The translations under genes and the position numbers were made by a program. Of a stretch of 64,000 bases of DNA, positions 1 through 9,890 are shown in pieces. This DNA comes from Cryptomeria japonica (lineage: Eukaryota > Streptophyta > Pinopsida > Cupressales > Cupressaceae): assembly GCF_030272615.1 (NCBI RefSeq), contig NC_081411.1, positions 828,370,897 to 828,434,896 on the forward strand, given 5' to 3'. Every line of letters starts with the position of its first letter. The first letter of the stretch is position 1. The notes below the pieces were generated by a model, which did no database searches, was not told where the DNA came from, and was given only the letters and a program-made list of their open reading frames with translations.

Positions 1-2
1 CT

Positions 3-800
3 ATGGATTTGATTGTTAGCACACTTTCAGATAATGAATTTTTTGAAGTACAAGATTTGAAAACAACTTTTTAGATATGGAATAAGCCGAAGACAGTCTA
101 TGTGGGAGATCCCCATGTTCAAAAGGCCAAAGTAGATAGCCTAAGAGGAAAATATGATGAGATGAGAATGCAAGAAAGTGAAAACATAGAGCAGTACAGT
201 AAGAGGATAAAGGATGTAGTAAACTCCATTAAAAGTGCAGGAGGAAAACTCGAGGAGGATGATGTGGTTAGCAAAATCCTAAGAACTCTACTACCACAAT
301 ATGCCATAAGGGTCTCTGCTATCGAGGAATTTAGATCCTTGGGAACAGTCAGTGTAACTCTTGACTCATTGATCGGTAAGTTGATTGCTTTTGAATTGAG
401 CAATTATGAAAACAACGTATCAAAGATTGATGCTTCTTTCAAAGCATCCATGATGCATGCACCCACAAGGAGAAGGAAAGAAATCAGTAGTAGATCTACT
501 ACCAGAACCGGTCATTCCCATGAGAGTGACAATCTTCTCTTTGAGGAACAGGAGCAAGATGAAATTGAAGCTCTACTGGCAAGAAGATTGCCAAGAGGTA
601 AAGGTAAATACAAAGGTAAATTACCCTTAAAATGCTTCTCCTGTAATAAGATAGGTCATATTGCCTCAAGATGCCCTGACAATGACAGAGATAGAAAGGA
701 CAATTTCAAAAATTATAGGGACAAGAGCAAGAAGGAATGTTATCTTATAGAAGGAGTCACTGATGAAGCTCTGATGATGAGGACATTGCCTTTGTGGTAG
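3..800 (+). pseudogene. C1 gag (partial, broken)
   Basis: Copia-type Gag, the capsid-forming protein that packages element RNA. The reading frame runs from the window edge at base 3 and contains a TAG at 72-74, after which it is open to 800. The middle part (LRGKYDEMRMQESENIEQY and following) is typical of plant copia Gag of the UBN2 type. A CCHC zinc knuckle (CFSCNKIGHIASRC, about 630-675) follows a Lys/Arg-rich stretch, as expected for nucleocapsid RNA binding. The frame ends at 800 just after the sequence moves out of frame with the protease. An indel at about 755-790 separates the two, because the C2 copy has the equivalent residues (EDIAFV) in one frame. Start codon and N-terminus lie outside the window. 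Confidence 0.9.
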
Positions 801-1099
801 TCAAAGAGGAAAACACAAAGGAAGGAAATATGACATTTATTTCTAGCACAAACCAATGTGGAGAATGGGTGATTGACAGTGGCTGCACACATCATATAAC
901 CGGTGACAAAAGCAAATTCTTTAGCATGGAGGATTGCAATGGAGGAACATTGAGGTTCAGAAATGATGCCCCATGTGCAATAAGAGGTAATGGTTCTATA
1001 GCCTTGAATGATAAGACAAACTGTGATGATGTCTTTTGGGTAGAAGGATTAAAGTATAGCTTGTTAAGTGTTGCACAACTTAACAATAAAGGATACTAG
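794..1099 (+). pseudogene. C1 aspartic protease domain
   Basis: Retropepsin-type protease that would cleave the copia polyprotein. The catalytic triad Asp-Ser-Gly is seen in WVIDSGCTHHITGD (about 866-906), the usual copia form. Downstream residues DDVFWVEGLKYSLLSVAQL match the C-terminal part of copia proteases. The frame ends at a TAG around 1097, after which the sequence continues toward the pre-integrase region with further stops (1167-1169). It overlaps the end of gag by a few bases in another frame. That overlap reflects an indel and should not be read as a programmed frameshift signal. Two further copies of this same domain, one inverted, occur at 4386-4822. Confidence 0.88.
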
Positions 1100-2110
1100 T
1101 TAGAGTTCAATAAAGGGATATGTAAAATAAATGACAAATCTAGAAGTTTAACTGCCACTGGTAAATAGTCAAGAGGCAATTTGTTTCATCTAGACACCAC
1201 CATAGGTAATTGTCTAGTGGCTAAGGTAGAAGACAACTGGTTATGGCACAAAAGATTCTATCATGTTAATTTTGACAGCATAGCTAAAATCAGTAAGGCA
1301 AAATCTGTAAGAGGTATGCTTGACATAGTAAAACCTGAAAATGCTATGTGCAAAGAGTGTCAACTAGGGAAGTTGACCGGGTCTAGCTTCAAAAGTAAAA
1401 CCTTCTCATCTGAAAGTGTGTTGGACTTAGTTCACACAGACATATGTGGTCCCATAAGAACCAAGAGCTTCTACGGAGACCGATAATTTATGTTATTTGT
1501 GGATGACTTGTCAAGAATGATGTGGACTGTATTTTTAAAAGAAAAGTCAGAAGCTTTTCACATGTTTAAAGTGTTTAAGGCTCAAGTAGAAAGAGAAACT
1601 AGTAAGAATATGAAGTTCCTAAGATCAAATAGAGGAGGAGAGTTCACCTCTCAAGAGTTCATGAACTACTGTGAGGGACATGGAATCATCAGATATATAT
1701 CTACACCCAGAACTCCTCAGCAGAATGGAGTTGCTGAAAGAAGAAACAAAACTCTCATTGATTGTGCTAGAACTCTAATGATAGAAAAGGATATCCCACA
1801 TACCTTCTAGAGATAAATAATAAGCATTGTTGTATACACTCTGAACCGGATACAGGTAAAGAAGGAGACAAACAAAACTCCTTATGAATTATGGAGTGGT
1901 TACTCACCTAATGTTTGCTATTTCAGAGTATTTGGAAGCAGGTGCTACATCAAAAGGGAGGCATACACTAGAAAATTTGATCCCAAGAGTGATGAGGGAA
2001 CCTTCTTAGGTTACTCAACAAAGAGCAAGTCATACCAGTGTCTAAACAAAAGGACCGGTAAGATTGTGGAAAGTGCAAATGTCATAGTAGATGAGTACTT
2101 TGAAAAAAAT
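1100..2110 (+). pseudogene. C1 integrase (broken)
   Basis: Integrase inserts the DNA copy into the genome. The N-terminal HHCC zinc motif is visible (WHKRFYHVN about 1244-1272, CKECQLGK about 1350-1375). The core has the first catalytic Asp in VHTDICGP (about 1432-1452) and the catalytic Glu in PQQNGVAERRN. At the second catalytic position the sequence reads LRSNRGGEF, with Asn where copia integrases have Asp, so the active site is damaged apart from the stops. Stops occur at about 1484 and 1808. The C-terminal part, with SPNVCYFRVFGSRCYIK and DEGTFLGYS, is the usual copia linker before RT. Confidence 0.88.
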
Positions 2111-3435
2111 GAATAGGACAGTAAGAGTGAACTGGAGGACTATAAAGGGTTCGAGTACAATGTACCAGTGGAACCTACTGAAGAATATCATGTTGAAGCG
2201 ACTAATGAAGAAGCCTGTGAGATAGAACCTGCACAACCGGTAGAAGAAGTTCCAAGGAGTGAATTGGTATTGGCCAAATATGTCAGAAATAATTACTCTA
2301 CAGATTATATCATCGGTGACAAGGATGCAAGAGTTCTAACTAGGAGAAGAGAAAGAGAGAATGAGTGTATGCTCTCCATTTTTGGGCCCAAAACAATAAA
2401 AGAGGCTCTAAAAGATGATGACTGGGTCAAAGCCATGGAAGAATAACTGGAGCAAATAGAGAAAAATGATACATGGACTTTAGTACCCAGACCGGAAAAT
2501 AAAAATGTAATAGGCACCAAGTGGGTGTTCAGAAATAAGATGGATTAAACTGGTAAGGTAATAAGAAACAAGGCAAGATTGGTCTGTAAGGGCTATGCTC
2601 AAGAAAAAGGATTGGACTATGGAGAAACTTTTGCACCGGTAGCCAGACTGGAAGGGGTTAGAATTATGCTAGCCTATGCTGCTTATAAAAGGTTTAAAGT
2701 ATACCAAATGGATGTCAAATCGACATTCTTAAATGGGGTGTTAGAGGAAGAAGTATACATAGAGCAACCAAAAGGGTTTACATCTGAAGATGGGAGGAAT
2801 ATGGTATGCAGGTTGCAGAAAGCTCTATATGGGTAGAAACAAGCACTGAGAGCTTGGTATGAGAGGTTACACTCATATCTTCTAAGCATTGGGTTCAAAA
2901 GAACCAGTGATAACAGTAACCTATATCTGAAGAGTGGAGCTGAAGGAAAACACCTAATTGCTGAGATCTTTGTAGATGACATCATCTTTGGGGGAGATGA
3001 TGAGATGAGAAGAATCTTTGCAAGACAAATGCAGCAAGAATTTGAGATGTCCATGATTGGTGAGATTAAGTTCTTTATTGTCCTACAAGTCTCTCAATTA
3101 AAGAATGACATCTTTATCAGTCAGACTAAGTACATAAGAGAAATTCTTAAGACTTTAGGAATGGAAGATTCCAAACCCGTTGGAACTCTAATGGTTACAG
3201 GTTGCAAGCTATCTAAACACGATGAGGCTGAAGAAGTGAATGAGACACTTTATCGACCCATGATCGGTAAATTACAATATGCAGTACATAGTAGACCAGA
3301 CATAGCACAAGTTGTTGGCTTGGTTGCCAGATTTTCTGCAAATCTGAAAGAAACTCACATGATGGCAATCAAAAGAATATTCAGATACTTAAAGGGGACT
3401 GATGAATACGGTCTCTGGTATCCACACAAAGGATA
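2111..3435 (+). pseudogene. C1 reverse transcriptase (broken)
   Basis: Copia-type reverse transcriptase (RVT_2 family). It starts with an acidic linker, then [42 protein letters not shown] and [13 protein letters not shown], all standard RVT_2 landmarks. The catalytic box is FVDDIIFGG at about 2969-2995. The C-terminal part (RPMIGKLQYAVHSRPDIAQ, IFRYLKGT) runs to the stop at 3434-3436. In-frame stops break the frame at about 2115, 2444, 2546 and 2835, so the domain is recognisable but dead. It is co-linear with the C2 RT on the minus strand at 57600-58720. Confidence 0.9.
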
Positions 3436-3900
3436 AGTGTCTTCACTGATTTAGATTGGGCTGGAAACATCGATGATAGGAAGAGAATTAGTGGAGGAGC
3501 ATTCTTTCTCGGAGAAAGGATTGTATCTTGGACAAGTAAGAAACAAAACTACATATCTCAATCTACAGCTGAGGCTGAGTATGTAGCTACTGCAATTAAC
3601 TGCACACATATAGTTTGGATCAAGAAACTACTGGAAGGAATTCAAGAAAAAGTGGTTGGACCGGTAGTGATTCATTGTGACAACACCAATGTCATTGACA
3701 TATCTAAGAACTCGGTGATGCACTCCAAAATGAAGCATATAGCCATCAAATATCACTATCTAAGGGAACAAGTTCAAGAAAAGGAAGTGGTGTTGGAGTA
3801 CACAACAACAAAAGAGAAGGTGGCTGATATATTCACCAAGCCACTATAGAAGGACACCTTTGACTATCTCAAAGGTAAATTGGGGGTTATGCCCTTCCAT
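3436..3900 (+). pseudogene. C1 RNase H (broken)
   Basis: Ribonuclease H domain that degrades the RNA strand during reverse transcription. Catalytic residues are seen in VFTDLDWAGN, AEAEYVA and IHCDNTNVI. The C-terminal signature KYHYLREQVQ...VADIFTKPL ends at about 3846 at a TAG. A few residues appear to be missing at the junction with RT near 3435, where HKG is followed directly by a stop and the sheet leading to FTD. The post-stop sequence still encodes a usual copia tail (DTFDYLKGKLGVMPFHS) to about 3905. Confidence 0.88.
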
Positions 3901-4159
3901 TCAGTATAGTAAGCAAACAGGGTTCTACATCAATCTGGTATAATTTTAAGTTTTTCCAATAAAAATAACTATATTGATGAGTGTGGCCTACTCCGATTAG
4001 GGGGAACAATATTGTAAGTGTTTAGAATGGACTCTTTGGCATTGTTGTCAAAGGGGGAGAGAGTGTTTGAGCATTGGCAGATATCAATGACAGGGGGAGA
4101 TATTCTTCACTTAGGGCAATCAGTTGAATGCCACCTATTCCATAATTTACTTCAATGAT

Positions 4160-4372
4160 TAGGTAGAGTGGTGTTGATTTTCAGTAAGCAATAGTGAATG
4201 GAAACAACATTGGTATTGAATGACCAAAGGTTACTTCAGCTCAAGGAAAGATAAATTAAGTCAACCAATCTATCACTCAGGAAGATTGGTCACTTTGGTG
4301 GCGGTGAAGTCACAAAAGGTGACTCAGGAAAGGAAACTTGTTTGCTCCAACCAACTGGTAACTCATTGGAAA
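4160..4372 (+). repeat. LTR-derived fragment inside C1 3' region
   Basis: This stretch matches 5081-5293 inside the C1 3' LTR (shared landmarks AGGTAGAGTGG, CAGTAAGCAATAGTGAATGG and GGTGACTCAGG) with scattered substitutions. It is a partial LTR copy in direct orientation lying upstream of the true LTR, so it came from a rearranged template or a recombination event. Confidence 0.85.
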
Positions 4373-4385
4373 ATAGTTATATGTC

Positions 4386-4702
4386 AAAAGACATCATCAC
4401 AGTTTGTCTTATCATTCAAGGCTATGGACCCCTTACCTCTTATTGCACATGGGGCATCATTTCCGAACCTCACTGTTCCTCCATTGGAATCCTCCATGCT
4501 GAGGAATTTGCTTGTCATGGGTCATATGATGAGTGCAGCCACTGTCGATCACCCATTCTCCACACGGGTTTGTGCTAGAAATCAATGCCATATCTCCTTC
4601 CTCTCTGCTATCCTCTTTAACAAACACAAAAGCAATTCCATCTTCATCAAATCTCTCATGGAGCTCTAATATCTCCTTCCTCGGTGCTGTCCTCTTTGAC
4701 TA
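4386..4702 (-). repeat. Inverted copy of copia gag/protease DNA
   Basis: Read on the minus strand, this stretch encodes the end of gag and the protease region: AQTRVENG, SMEDSNGGTVRFGNDAPCA, IALNDKTNCDDVF. It corresponds to about 770-1040 in direct orientation. It shares variants with the direct cassette at 4708-4822 (GGAACAGTGAGG, AGGTAAGGGGTC) that differ from the element's own protease (GGAACATTGAGG, AGGTAATGGTTC). Both cassettes therefore come from one sibling element. The stretch 4668-4702 is a second short inverted copy of the gag/protease boundary. Confidence 0.87.
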
Positions 4703-4707
4703 CCAGA

Positions 4708-4822
4708 ATGGAGGAACAGTGAGGTTCGAAAATGATGCCCCATGTGTATTAAGAGGTAAGGGGTCTATAGCCTTGAATGATAAGACAAACTATGATGATG
4801 TATTTTGGGTAGAAGGATTAAA
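4708..4822 (+). repeat. Direct copy of copia protease DNA
   Basis: Matches 943-1053 of the same element (NGGTVRFENDAPC, GSIALNDKTNYDDVFWVEGLK) in direct orientation. It can pair with the inverted copy at about 4386-4480, giving arms of about 100 bp separated by about 225 bp in the RNA. Confidence 0.87.
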
Positions 4823-4879
4823 GTGTTTGAGCATTGGCAGATATTAGTGACAGGGGGAGATATTCTTCACTTAGGGCAA
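4823..4879 (+). repeat. 57-bp direct repeat flanking the rearranged block
   Basis: The segment from GTGTTTGAGCATTGGCAG to TTCACTTAGGGCAA is a near-perfect copy of 4063-4119. The two copies bracket the LTR and protease fragments, as expected if a template switch returned to the same tail sequence. The jump out of the protease copy has AAAGT microhomology. Confidence 0.85.
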
Positions 4880-4954
4880 AATATCTGGACTGGTACAGAG
4901 ATGAAGAAGCATGCATCTAATTAGCCAAAGTTTGAAGTGTTTGCCATCAATGCC

Positions 4955-4965
4955 AAAGGGGGAGA
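4955..4965 (+). other. C1 polypurine tract
   Basis: AAAGGGGGAGA lies immediately upstream of the TGTTGG LTR start, the usual position of the plus-strand primer. The C2 element has the same tract before its 3' LTR. Confidence 0.85.
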
Positions 4966-5894
4966 TTGTTGGATTGTTGGCATTGACAAAACTAGTCTAT
5001 CTTGAAAATCGGTATATGTGCTAAGGTTTGTCATTGATGTCCAACACTTACCGGTGAAGACACTAACCGTTGAAGTGGTATAGGTAGAGTGGTATTGCTA
5101 TTCAGTAAGCAATAGTGAATGGAAACAACATTGGTATTGAATGACCAAAGGTTACTTCAACTCAAGGAAAGTTAAATTAAGTCAACCGATCTATCACTCA
5201 GGAAGATCGGTCACTCTGGTGGTGGTGAAGTCACAAAAGGTGACTCAGGCAAGGAAAATTGTTTGCTCCAACCAATCGGTAACTCACTAGCAAACACGAG
5301 AGCGACATGATGCTAGCACAACAAACTGACAACCAAAGAATGAACCGGTAAAGTAAGAAGTGTAGTTACATACTAGTACACCAGTATGATAGAAAGAAGA
5401 AAGGCGGTCACCATCAATCTTAGAGCAGTGATCGGCCATCTAGTTGTGGTGGCAAAGAATGAGTTGGTAAGCTTGTGTCTATGCCAAATCATTTGTTGGT
5501 AAAGTTATCTCTCAGTTATCATGCAGTCAAGTATGATTACATGCAGATTCTCTAGTTCCCATTTATTTGACTGAACATGACTCAGAAGTCTCTATCCTTG
5601 GGAGATGCGGTGGCAGAACTGGTTGAACACTTGGCAGAATTGCTGAAAGGCATGTAGAGAAAGAGCGGGAGAGTTTGAATTTGAAATCTTCCGAAATCCT
5701 TGATTGATCTGATTGAGGATATGCCTGTAGGTGTCAACAAAAAATTTATAAAGAGTTCTTGAGCTCTTTCAGAAAGTTTTTGATTGTGAAATTTGAAACA
5801 AGGAAATCTTGTTGAAGGCGATCCAAGGTGAAGAGAAAAGTGAGAGGAAGTGCTAAGAGGTGTTAGCACAGTTGAGTGTGTGTGAGGTGGATTG

Positions 5895-6116
5895 ACTAAG
5901 TGCAAAGTTGACAGGCAGAGAACTGACTGAGTGTAGAGTCGAAGGACAGAGAACCAACTGAGTGGAGAGCCAAAGGATAGAGAACCGATTGAGGGCAGAG
6001 CTGAAGGATAGTGGACCGACATAGTGTAGAGCCGAAGGTCAGAGGACCGACAGAGTGCAGTGCCAAAGGAGAGGTGACCGACTGAGTGATTAGCCGAAGG
6101 TGTAAGAAGGAAACCG
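5895..6116 (+). repeat. 31-bp tandem repeat in C1 LTR, about 7 units
   Basis: Units start at 5895, 5926, 5957, 5988, 6019, 6050 and 6081. Each reads approximately ACTGAGTGNAGAGCCGAAGG followed by ANAGAGNACCG. Five consecutive units are exactly 31 bp; the last is about 36 bp. Units differ by several bases, so the array is not recent. Confidence 0.85.
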
Positions 6117-6238
6117 ATGTTGTGCAAATAAGACACAACCGGTGTGTATTGAGTGGAATGCATATTGAGATTTAATCAAGCTATCAGTAGCTAATTCAGC
6201 AGATCATCCATTTGTTGCTTTCTAACAACTGCAACATA

Positions 6239-6450
6239 AATCCCTTAACTGGGTGGACTTTAACAGGTCCCTATTGTAAAGTCCCTTAACCGGGTAACAT
6301 CTTAGCTAATGTTCTAAGTCCTCTAACTAGGCTACCTTTAATAGGGTAAAGGCACTAACTGGATTTGATCAAAATCCCTTAACCAGGTGGCACCTAATAG
6401 TGTCTTTGTAGTCTCCTAACAGGGATGGCTCTTAACCGGGCGTACTCCAG
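6239..6450 (+). repeat. Dispersed CCCTTAACCGGG-like motifs in C1 LTR
   Basis: Variants of CCCTTAACCGGGT and CTAACAGGG recur at irregular spacing. The same motif family appears inverted in both C2 LTRs (for example CCGGTTAAGGGATTG near 61785), so it is a shared copia LTR feature and not a simple satellite. Confidence 0.6.
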
Positions 6451-6683
6451 AAGAGTGCAAATTTTGTAAGTTCCTACTCACACCGTGGTTTTCTCCCTAT
6501 TGGGTTTCCACGAGATAACTTCTTGGTGTCACTGTCAACCTTTCATGCTTGCATATTTTACTTCAGTGATTAAGTATATTGTTGGATCTTAGATGAATGA
6601 AGATTTAAGATAAAAGTTAAATTGTGAAATTTTGATTAAGTGTTGATTCACCCCTCCCCTCTCAGCACCGGTTGGGACTAACA

Positions 6684-7397
6684 ATATATACATACATATG
6701 TATATATATACATATGCATATATGTATATACATATATGTATACATACACACATACATACATACATACATACATGTATGTATGTATGTATGTATGTATGCA
6801 TATGTATACATATACGTATATATGTATGTATACATGTATATATATGTATATGTATAGATATATGTAGATATATGTATATATGTATGTATATATATGTATA
6901 TGTATATATATATATGTAGATATATGTATATATGTATGTATATATATGCATACATACATACATATGTATGTATGTATATGTATATGCATATGATATATAT
7001 ACACACACACATACACACACACACACATATATATACATATGTATGTATGTATATATATATATACACACACACTATACATGTATGTATATGTATATGTATA
7101 TGTATATATATATACACACACTATACATATATATATATGTATGTATGTATACACACACACACACACACACATATATATATGTATGTATGTATGTATATGT
7201 ATATGTATATATATGTATATATGTATAGTGTGTGTATATATATATATACATATACATATACATACATATATATACATACATACATATATGTATGTATGTA
7301 TATACATATATATATATGTATGGTATATATATATGTATATATATGTATGGTATATATATATATGTATGTATGTATATATATACATATACATATATAT

Positions 7398-7442
<45 letters not shown>

Positions 7443-7450
7443 TATACCGA
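6684..7450. repeat. TA/TG/ATGT microsatellite
   Basis: About 770 bp of mixed (TA)n, (CA)n, (ATGT)n and (TACA)n directly abutting the C1 LTR end. Many open frames on both strands (Ile/Tyr/Val/Cys/His-rich) exist only because these repeats lack stop codons. No coding function is supported. Confidence 0.95.
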
Positions 7451-7945
7451 TTAATACATAGATAGAATATGAAAGCACAAAGATTAAAACCTATCATAGA
7501 GATTCAATCCAACATTTCAAACAAGGATATTCAAATCAAAACATTACGACACATCACTAATCATCACTAATTCGACAGAAAGAAACTTACCACTACCCAA
7601 CTAATTTAACTCAACTTGACCAACTAGGTTGTGAGTGTGTGATAGCTCAATAAGGCACATAGATAAGATTACTGAACCAAATTCCTCTCCTCAGTGATAC
7701 CATTCCTCCCGTTTGGAGGCTTGTTCATTTCCTGCATCCAACTTAGCACATCACAACAACAGTCAGCTGTTATTAAATTTTATATATATTCATCATATAT
7801 TTCATCTTTAAATATTCAAAATGTAAGAATGATTGCACATTCATTCATCTGATTCCCAATAAAGAGAAATATATCCAAAACATACTCATGTGCTAAAGCA
7901 TTTTAACTAAAACAAGTAATAGTAGATAGTAACATCACAATGGGG
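7451..7945. other. Unassigned AT-rich sequence
   Basis: About 495 bp with no open frame of note, no recognised repeat and no RNA gene that I could see. Confidence 0.6.
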
Positions 7946-8172
7946 TGTAACAACCCAGACCTTTGGGATCAGAGCACCCAACGCCCTAGTCCCCCATAGT
8001 TATTTGTAGATTTTAGCAGTTTAGATTCTAAGGACTTCAAGTTGCAGAATCCCAGTTTCCGTCTTAGTTCAGTAACAGGGACTAGAGCACCCAACACCCT
8101 AGTCTTGCTCAATTAGGCTCAAATTGCTATGCTAGGTGCACATCAGAATTCCCTTTTCAGCCCTGTACTTTA
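7946..8172 (+). repeat. Possible truncated LTR start
   Basis: The sequence TGTAACAACCC after a short purine run resembles the start of some plant gypsy LTRs. A 28-bp motif (GGGATCAGAGCACCCAACG... at 7965 and GGGACTAGAGCACCCAACA... at 8078) occurs twice and is itself a weak inverted repeat (GGGACTAG...CTAGTCCC). It is cut off by the G1 LTR at 8173, and no continuation is found past the other end of G1. Weak evidence. Confidence 0.3.
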
Positions 8173-8405
8173 TGTAGACACCCAAATCTGTCCACTTAAT
8201 TAAATAAATACTTAGTATAAGTATTTATTTGATTATTTAACCATTGTCCAACTATTAATTAAATTAATATTTAAATAATTCATGTTAACTTTCTTCTCCT
8301 ATTAATTAAATAAAGTATTCAGTTCATTTGATTCAATTCACTTAACCAAGTTCATACAATTAATTAAATAAATAAATCATATTTGTTTAATTAAATCCCC
8401 TTTCT

Positions 8406-8549
8406 CACATCTAAATAAATTAATATTTATTTAAATCCCCAAAATTCCCTTTCTAACATCTAAATAAATTAATATTTATTTAAATCCCCAAAATCCCCTT
8501 TCTCACATCTAAATAAATTAATATTTATTTAAATTCGTAAAATCCCTCC
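8406..8549 (+). repeat. 50-bp tandem unit in G1 5' LTR, 3 copies
   Basis: The unit begins CACATCTAAATAAATTAAT and ends near CCCCTTTCT. There are three copies here and five in the 3' LTR of the same element. The G2 LTRs carry two and one, in inverted orientation. Confidence 0.85.
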
Positions 8550-9422
8550 CCCACTTGCACTTTCTAGAAAATGCAAGTTGCAAGTAAACCTTTAAAGTCT
8601 TCAAGCCTTTAACAGTTCCATTCTAGAATCTTCTCAAGCCTTTAATGGTTTCCCTTAAAGTTTTCAAGCCTTTAATGGCTTTCTTCTAGAGTCTTCTTAA
8701 GCCTTCAGTGGTTTCCCTCAAATTCTTCAAGCATTTAAAGTTTTATCCCCCTTTTTCTCATTTAAATAAATTAAGATTTATTTAAATAAAATTCAAAATT
8801 CACATGCACATTTAAATATATTTATTTAAATCCTATTTATCCTCACCCACTTGCATTCTCCTACAAAACCCACTTTCTCATTAACCTCTCTTCTAGATTC
8901 TTCTAATCCCTTCTAAATTAGCCTAAATCCTCTACTCAACATTTGCACAATCTTAAATCCAAAATAACCCTCAAAGTCTTCCAAAACAATAAAGGCTCTT
9001 AGAAACATTAAAAGCCTTCCATAACTTAAACTCCAAAGTCTTCAAAACATTTAAGGCTCTTACAGAGTCTTAAAAGCTAACTCACCTTTTGACCCTAGGT
9101 TAGAGACTTTTCTCTCTAACTCAACCATCCATCTAACCCTCAAGTCTCTTCAGGCATTCAATGCTTTGACCATGGTTATCTTTTAACCCTTGCACATTCA
9201 TTTATCTATTGGACAAAAGATTTATCCAATAACCCAACCACATGAGGCCACCCTCATGTCCCCTTAGGCATTAAATACTTATTCCCTCTCCTCTCAAGCT
9301 CTCTCATATTGACACTTGTGAACATGAGATTGGTTTGAAAACTATCACATGGATTGAAGATTATGCAATCCTATTCCTCCACAAGCCAAATCAACCTTGA
9401 CCATTCATTCAACCATTTTTCC

Positions 9423-9430
9423 TATATAAG
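9423..9430 (+). promoter_or_regulatory. TATA box, G1 5' LTR
   Basis: TATATAAG in the context TTTTTCCTATATAAGGA. The same position in the other LTRs of this family has TATAAAAG or TATAAATA after TTTTTCC, so this is the likely core promoter of the element. Confidence 0.65.
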
Positions 9431-9869
9431 GAACCCTCATCCTCAAGTAAAGGAGGAAGCATTTTTATCATTGTTACTATAGTTACATGAGCATTCACAC
9501 TTAGCTTTCTCATAGCATAACAATTCTAGTTTGAGAATTTGCATAGTATTAGCATTTCATCTTCAACCACATTCAATCCTTCATTTGGCATTCGTGGTTT
9601 CATGCTAAAAATTGAGAGCCACACTCAAGCATAGCTTTGGATTTTGGAGAGGAGAAGAACAAGGGAGAGCCATCAAGCATCATGGGAACATCTTAGGGAG
9701 TCTTCTTTCTCCTCTTTTATTGTGTTAATGCTTTCTTTTGTATGCTTTTATTCTCTTTTGATATGCATTTGAAGGATTTTAGTTCATTTGTTTTAGTTTT
9801 TGGTTGGAAACTAACTTATTAACTCTTGAGCTTTGTTTTTGACAATGTCCACTTTTGAGTGCATCATTT

Positions 9870-9890
9870 TGGTGAACCCGACATGAACCC
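9870..9890 (+). other. G1 primer-binding site
   Basis: TGGTGAACCCGACATGAACC starts 3 bp after the 5' LTR. G2 has TGGTGAACCCGACGTGAATC at the same place. This is where a host tRNA 3' end would prime minus-strand synthesis; I did not determine which tRNA. Confidence 0.75.

Larger units (their letters stand above)
3901..4966 (+). other. C1 3' non-coding region with rearranged block
   Basis: Between RNase H and the 3' LTR. The first part (to about 4119) looks like an ordinary copia 3' untranslated tail with an AATAAA-like stretch near 3959 and a purine-rich run (CAAAGGGGGAGAG) near 4049-4062. It then contains, in order, a piece of the element's own LTR, an inverted copy of protease DNA, a direct copy of protease DNA and a second copy of a 57-bp tail segment. 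The normal tail then resumes up to the polypurine tract. No intact reading frame is supported here. Confidence 0.8.
1..6683 (+). mobile_element. C1: degenerate Ty1/copia retrotransposon, 3' part
   Basis: The domain order gag, protease, integrase, RT, RNase H is that of Ty1/copia elements (integrase before RT). The window opens inside gag, so the 5' LTR lies outside it. The coding part ends near 3900 and is followed by a rearranged non-coding stretch, a polypurine tract and a 3' LTR ending TAACA at 6683. Every domain carries stop codons or frameshifts, so this copy is not autonomous. Its gag, protease and LTR motifs resemble those of C2 at 55377-62716, so the two are related copia families. 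The sublineage (SIRE/Maximus- or Tork-like) was not resolved. The target-site duplication cannot be tested because the 5' end is missing. Confidence 0.93.
4967..6683 (+). repeat. C1 3' LTR
   Basis: Begins TGTTGG right after the polypurine tract and ends GGGACTAACA, giving the TG...CA ends of an LTR, about 1.7 kb long. The start holds a short duplication (TGTTGGAT then TGTTGGCA), so the true first base could be 4975 instead of 4967. The opening TGTTGGCATT is shared with the C2 LTR. The body contains a 31-bp tandem repeat and a series of CCCTTAACCGGG-like motifs. The long minus-strand open frames over 5582-6163 follow from these repeats and are not genes. Confidence 0.88.
8173..9866 (+). repeat. 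G1 5' LTR
   Basis: TGTAGACACCC...GTGCATCA, followed at once by a primer-binding site. It matches 52872-54628 along its length with many substitutions and indels, suggesting an old insertion. It is AT-rich at the start, with TTAATTAA-type palindromes, and then has a run of short AGTCTTCAAGCCTTTAATGG-like motifs that recur in all LTRs of this family. Confidence 0.9.

Noticed and set aside
794-800. Overlap of gag and protease frames as a programmed frameshift
   Set aside because: C2 has the corresponding residues in one frame and no slippery heptamer is evident; the overlap is explained by an indel in a decayed element.
5582-6163. 193-codon minus-strand open frame
   Set aside because: It overlays the 31-bp tandem repeat inside the C1 LTR; the repeated SVGPLSFG-like peptide is a by-product of the repeat.
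6589-7497. Many long open frames on both strands, up to 266 codons
   Set aside because: They lie in (TA)n, (CA)n and (ATGT)n repeats that lack stop codons; composition is almost only Y, I, H, T, V, C and M.
8200-8540. TTAATTAA-rich palindromes as MITEs or origins
   Set aside because: They are integral parts of the LTRs of this family and occur at the same places in all copies, without their own terminal repeats or duplications.
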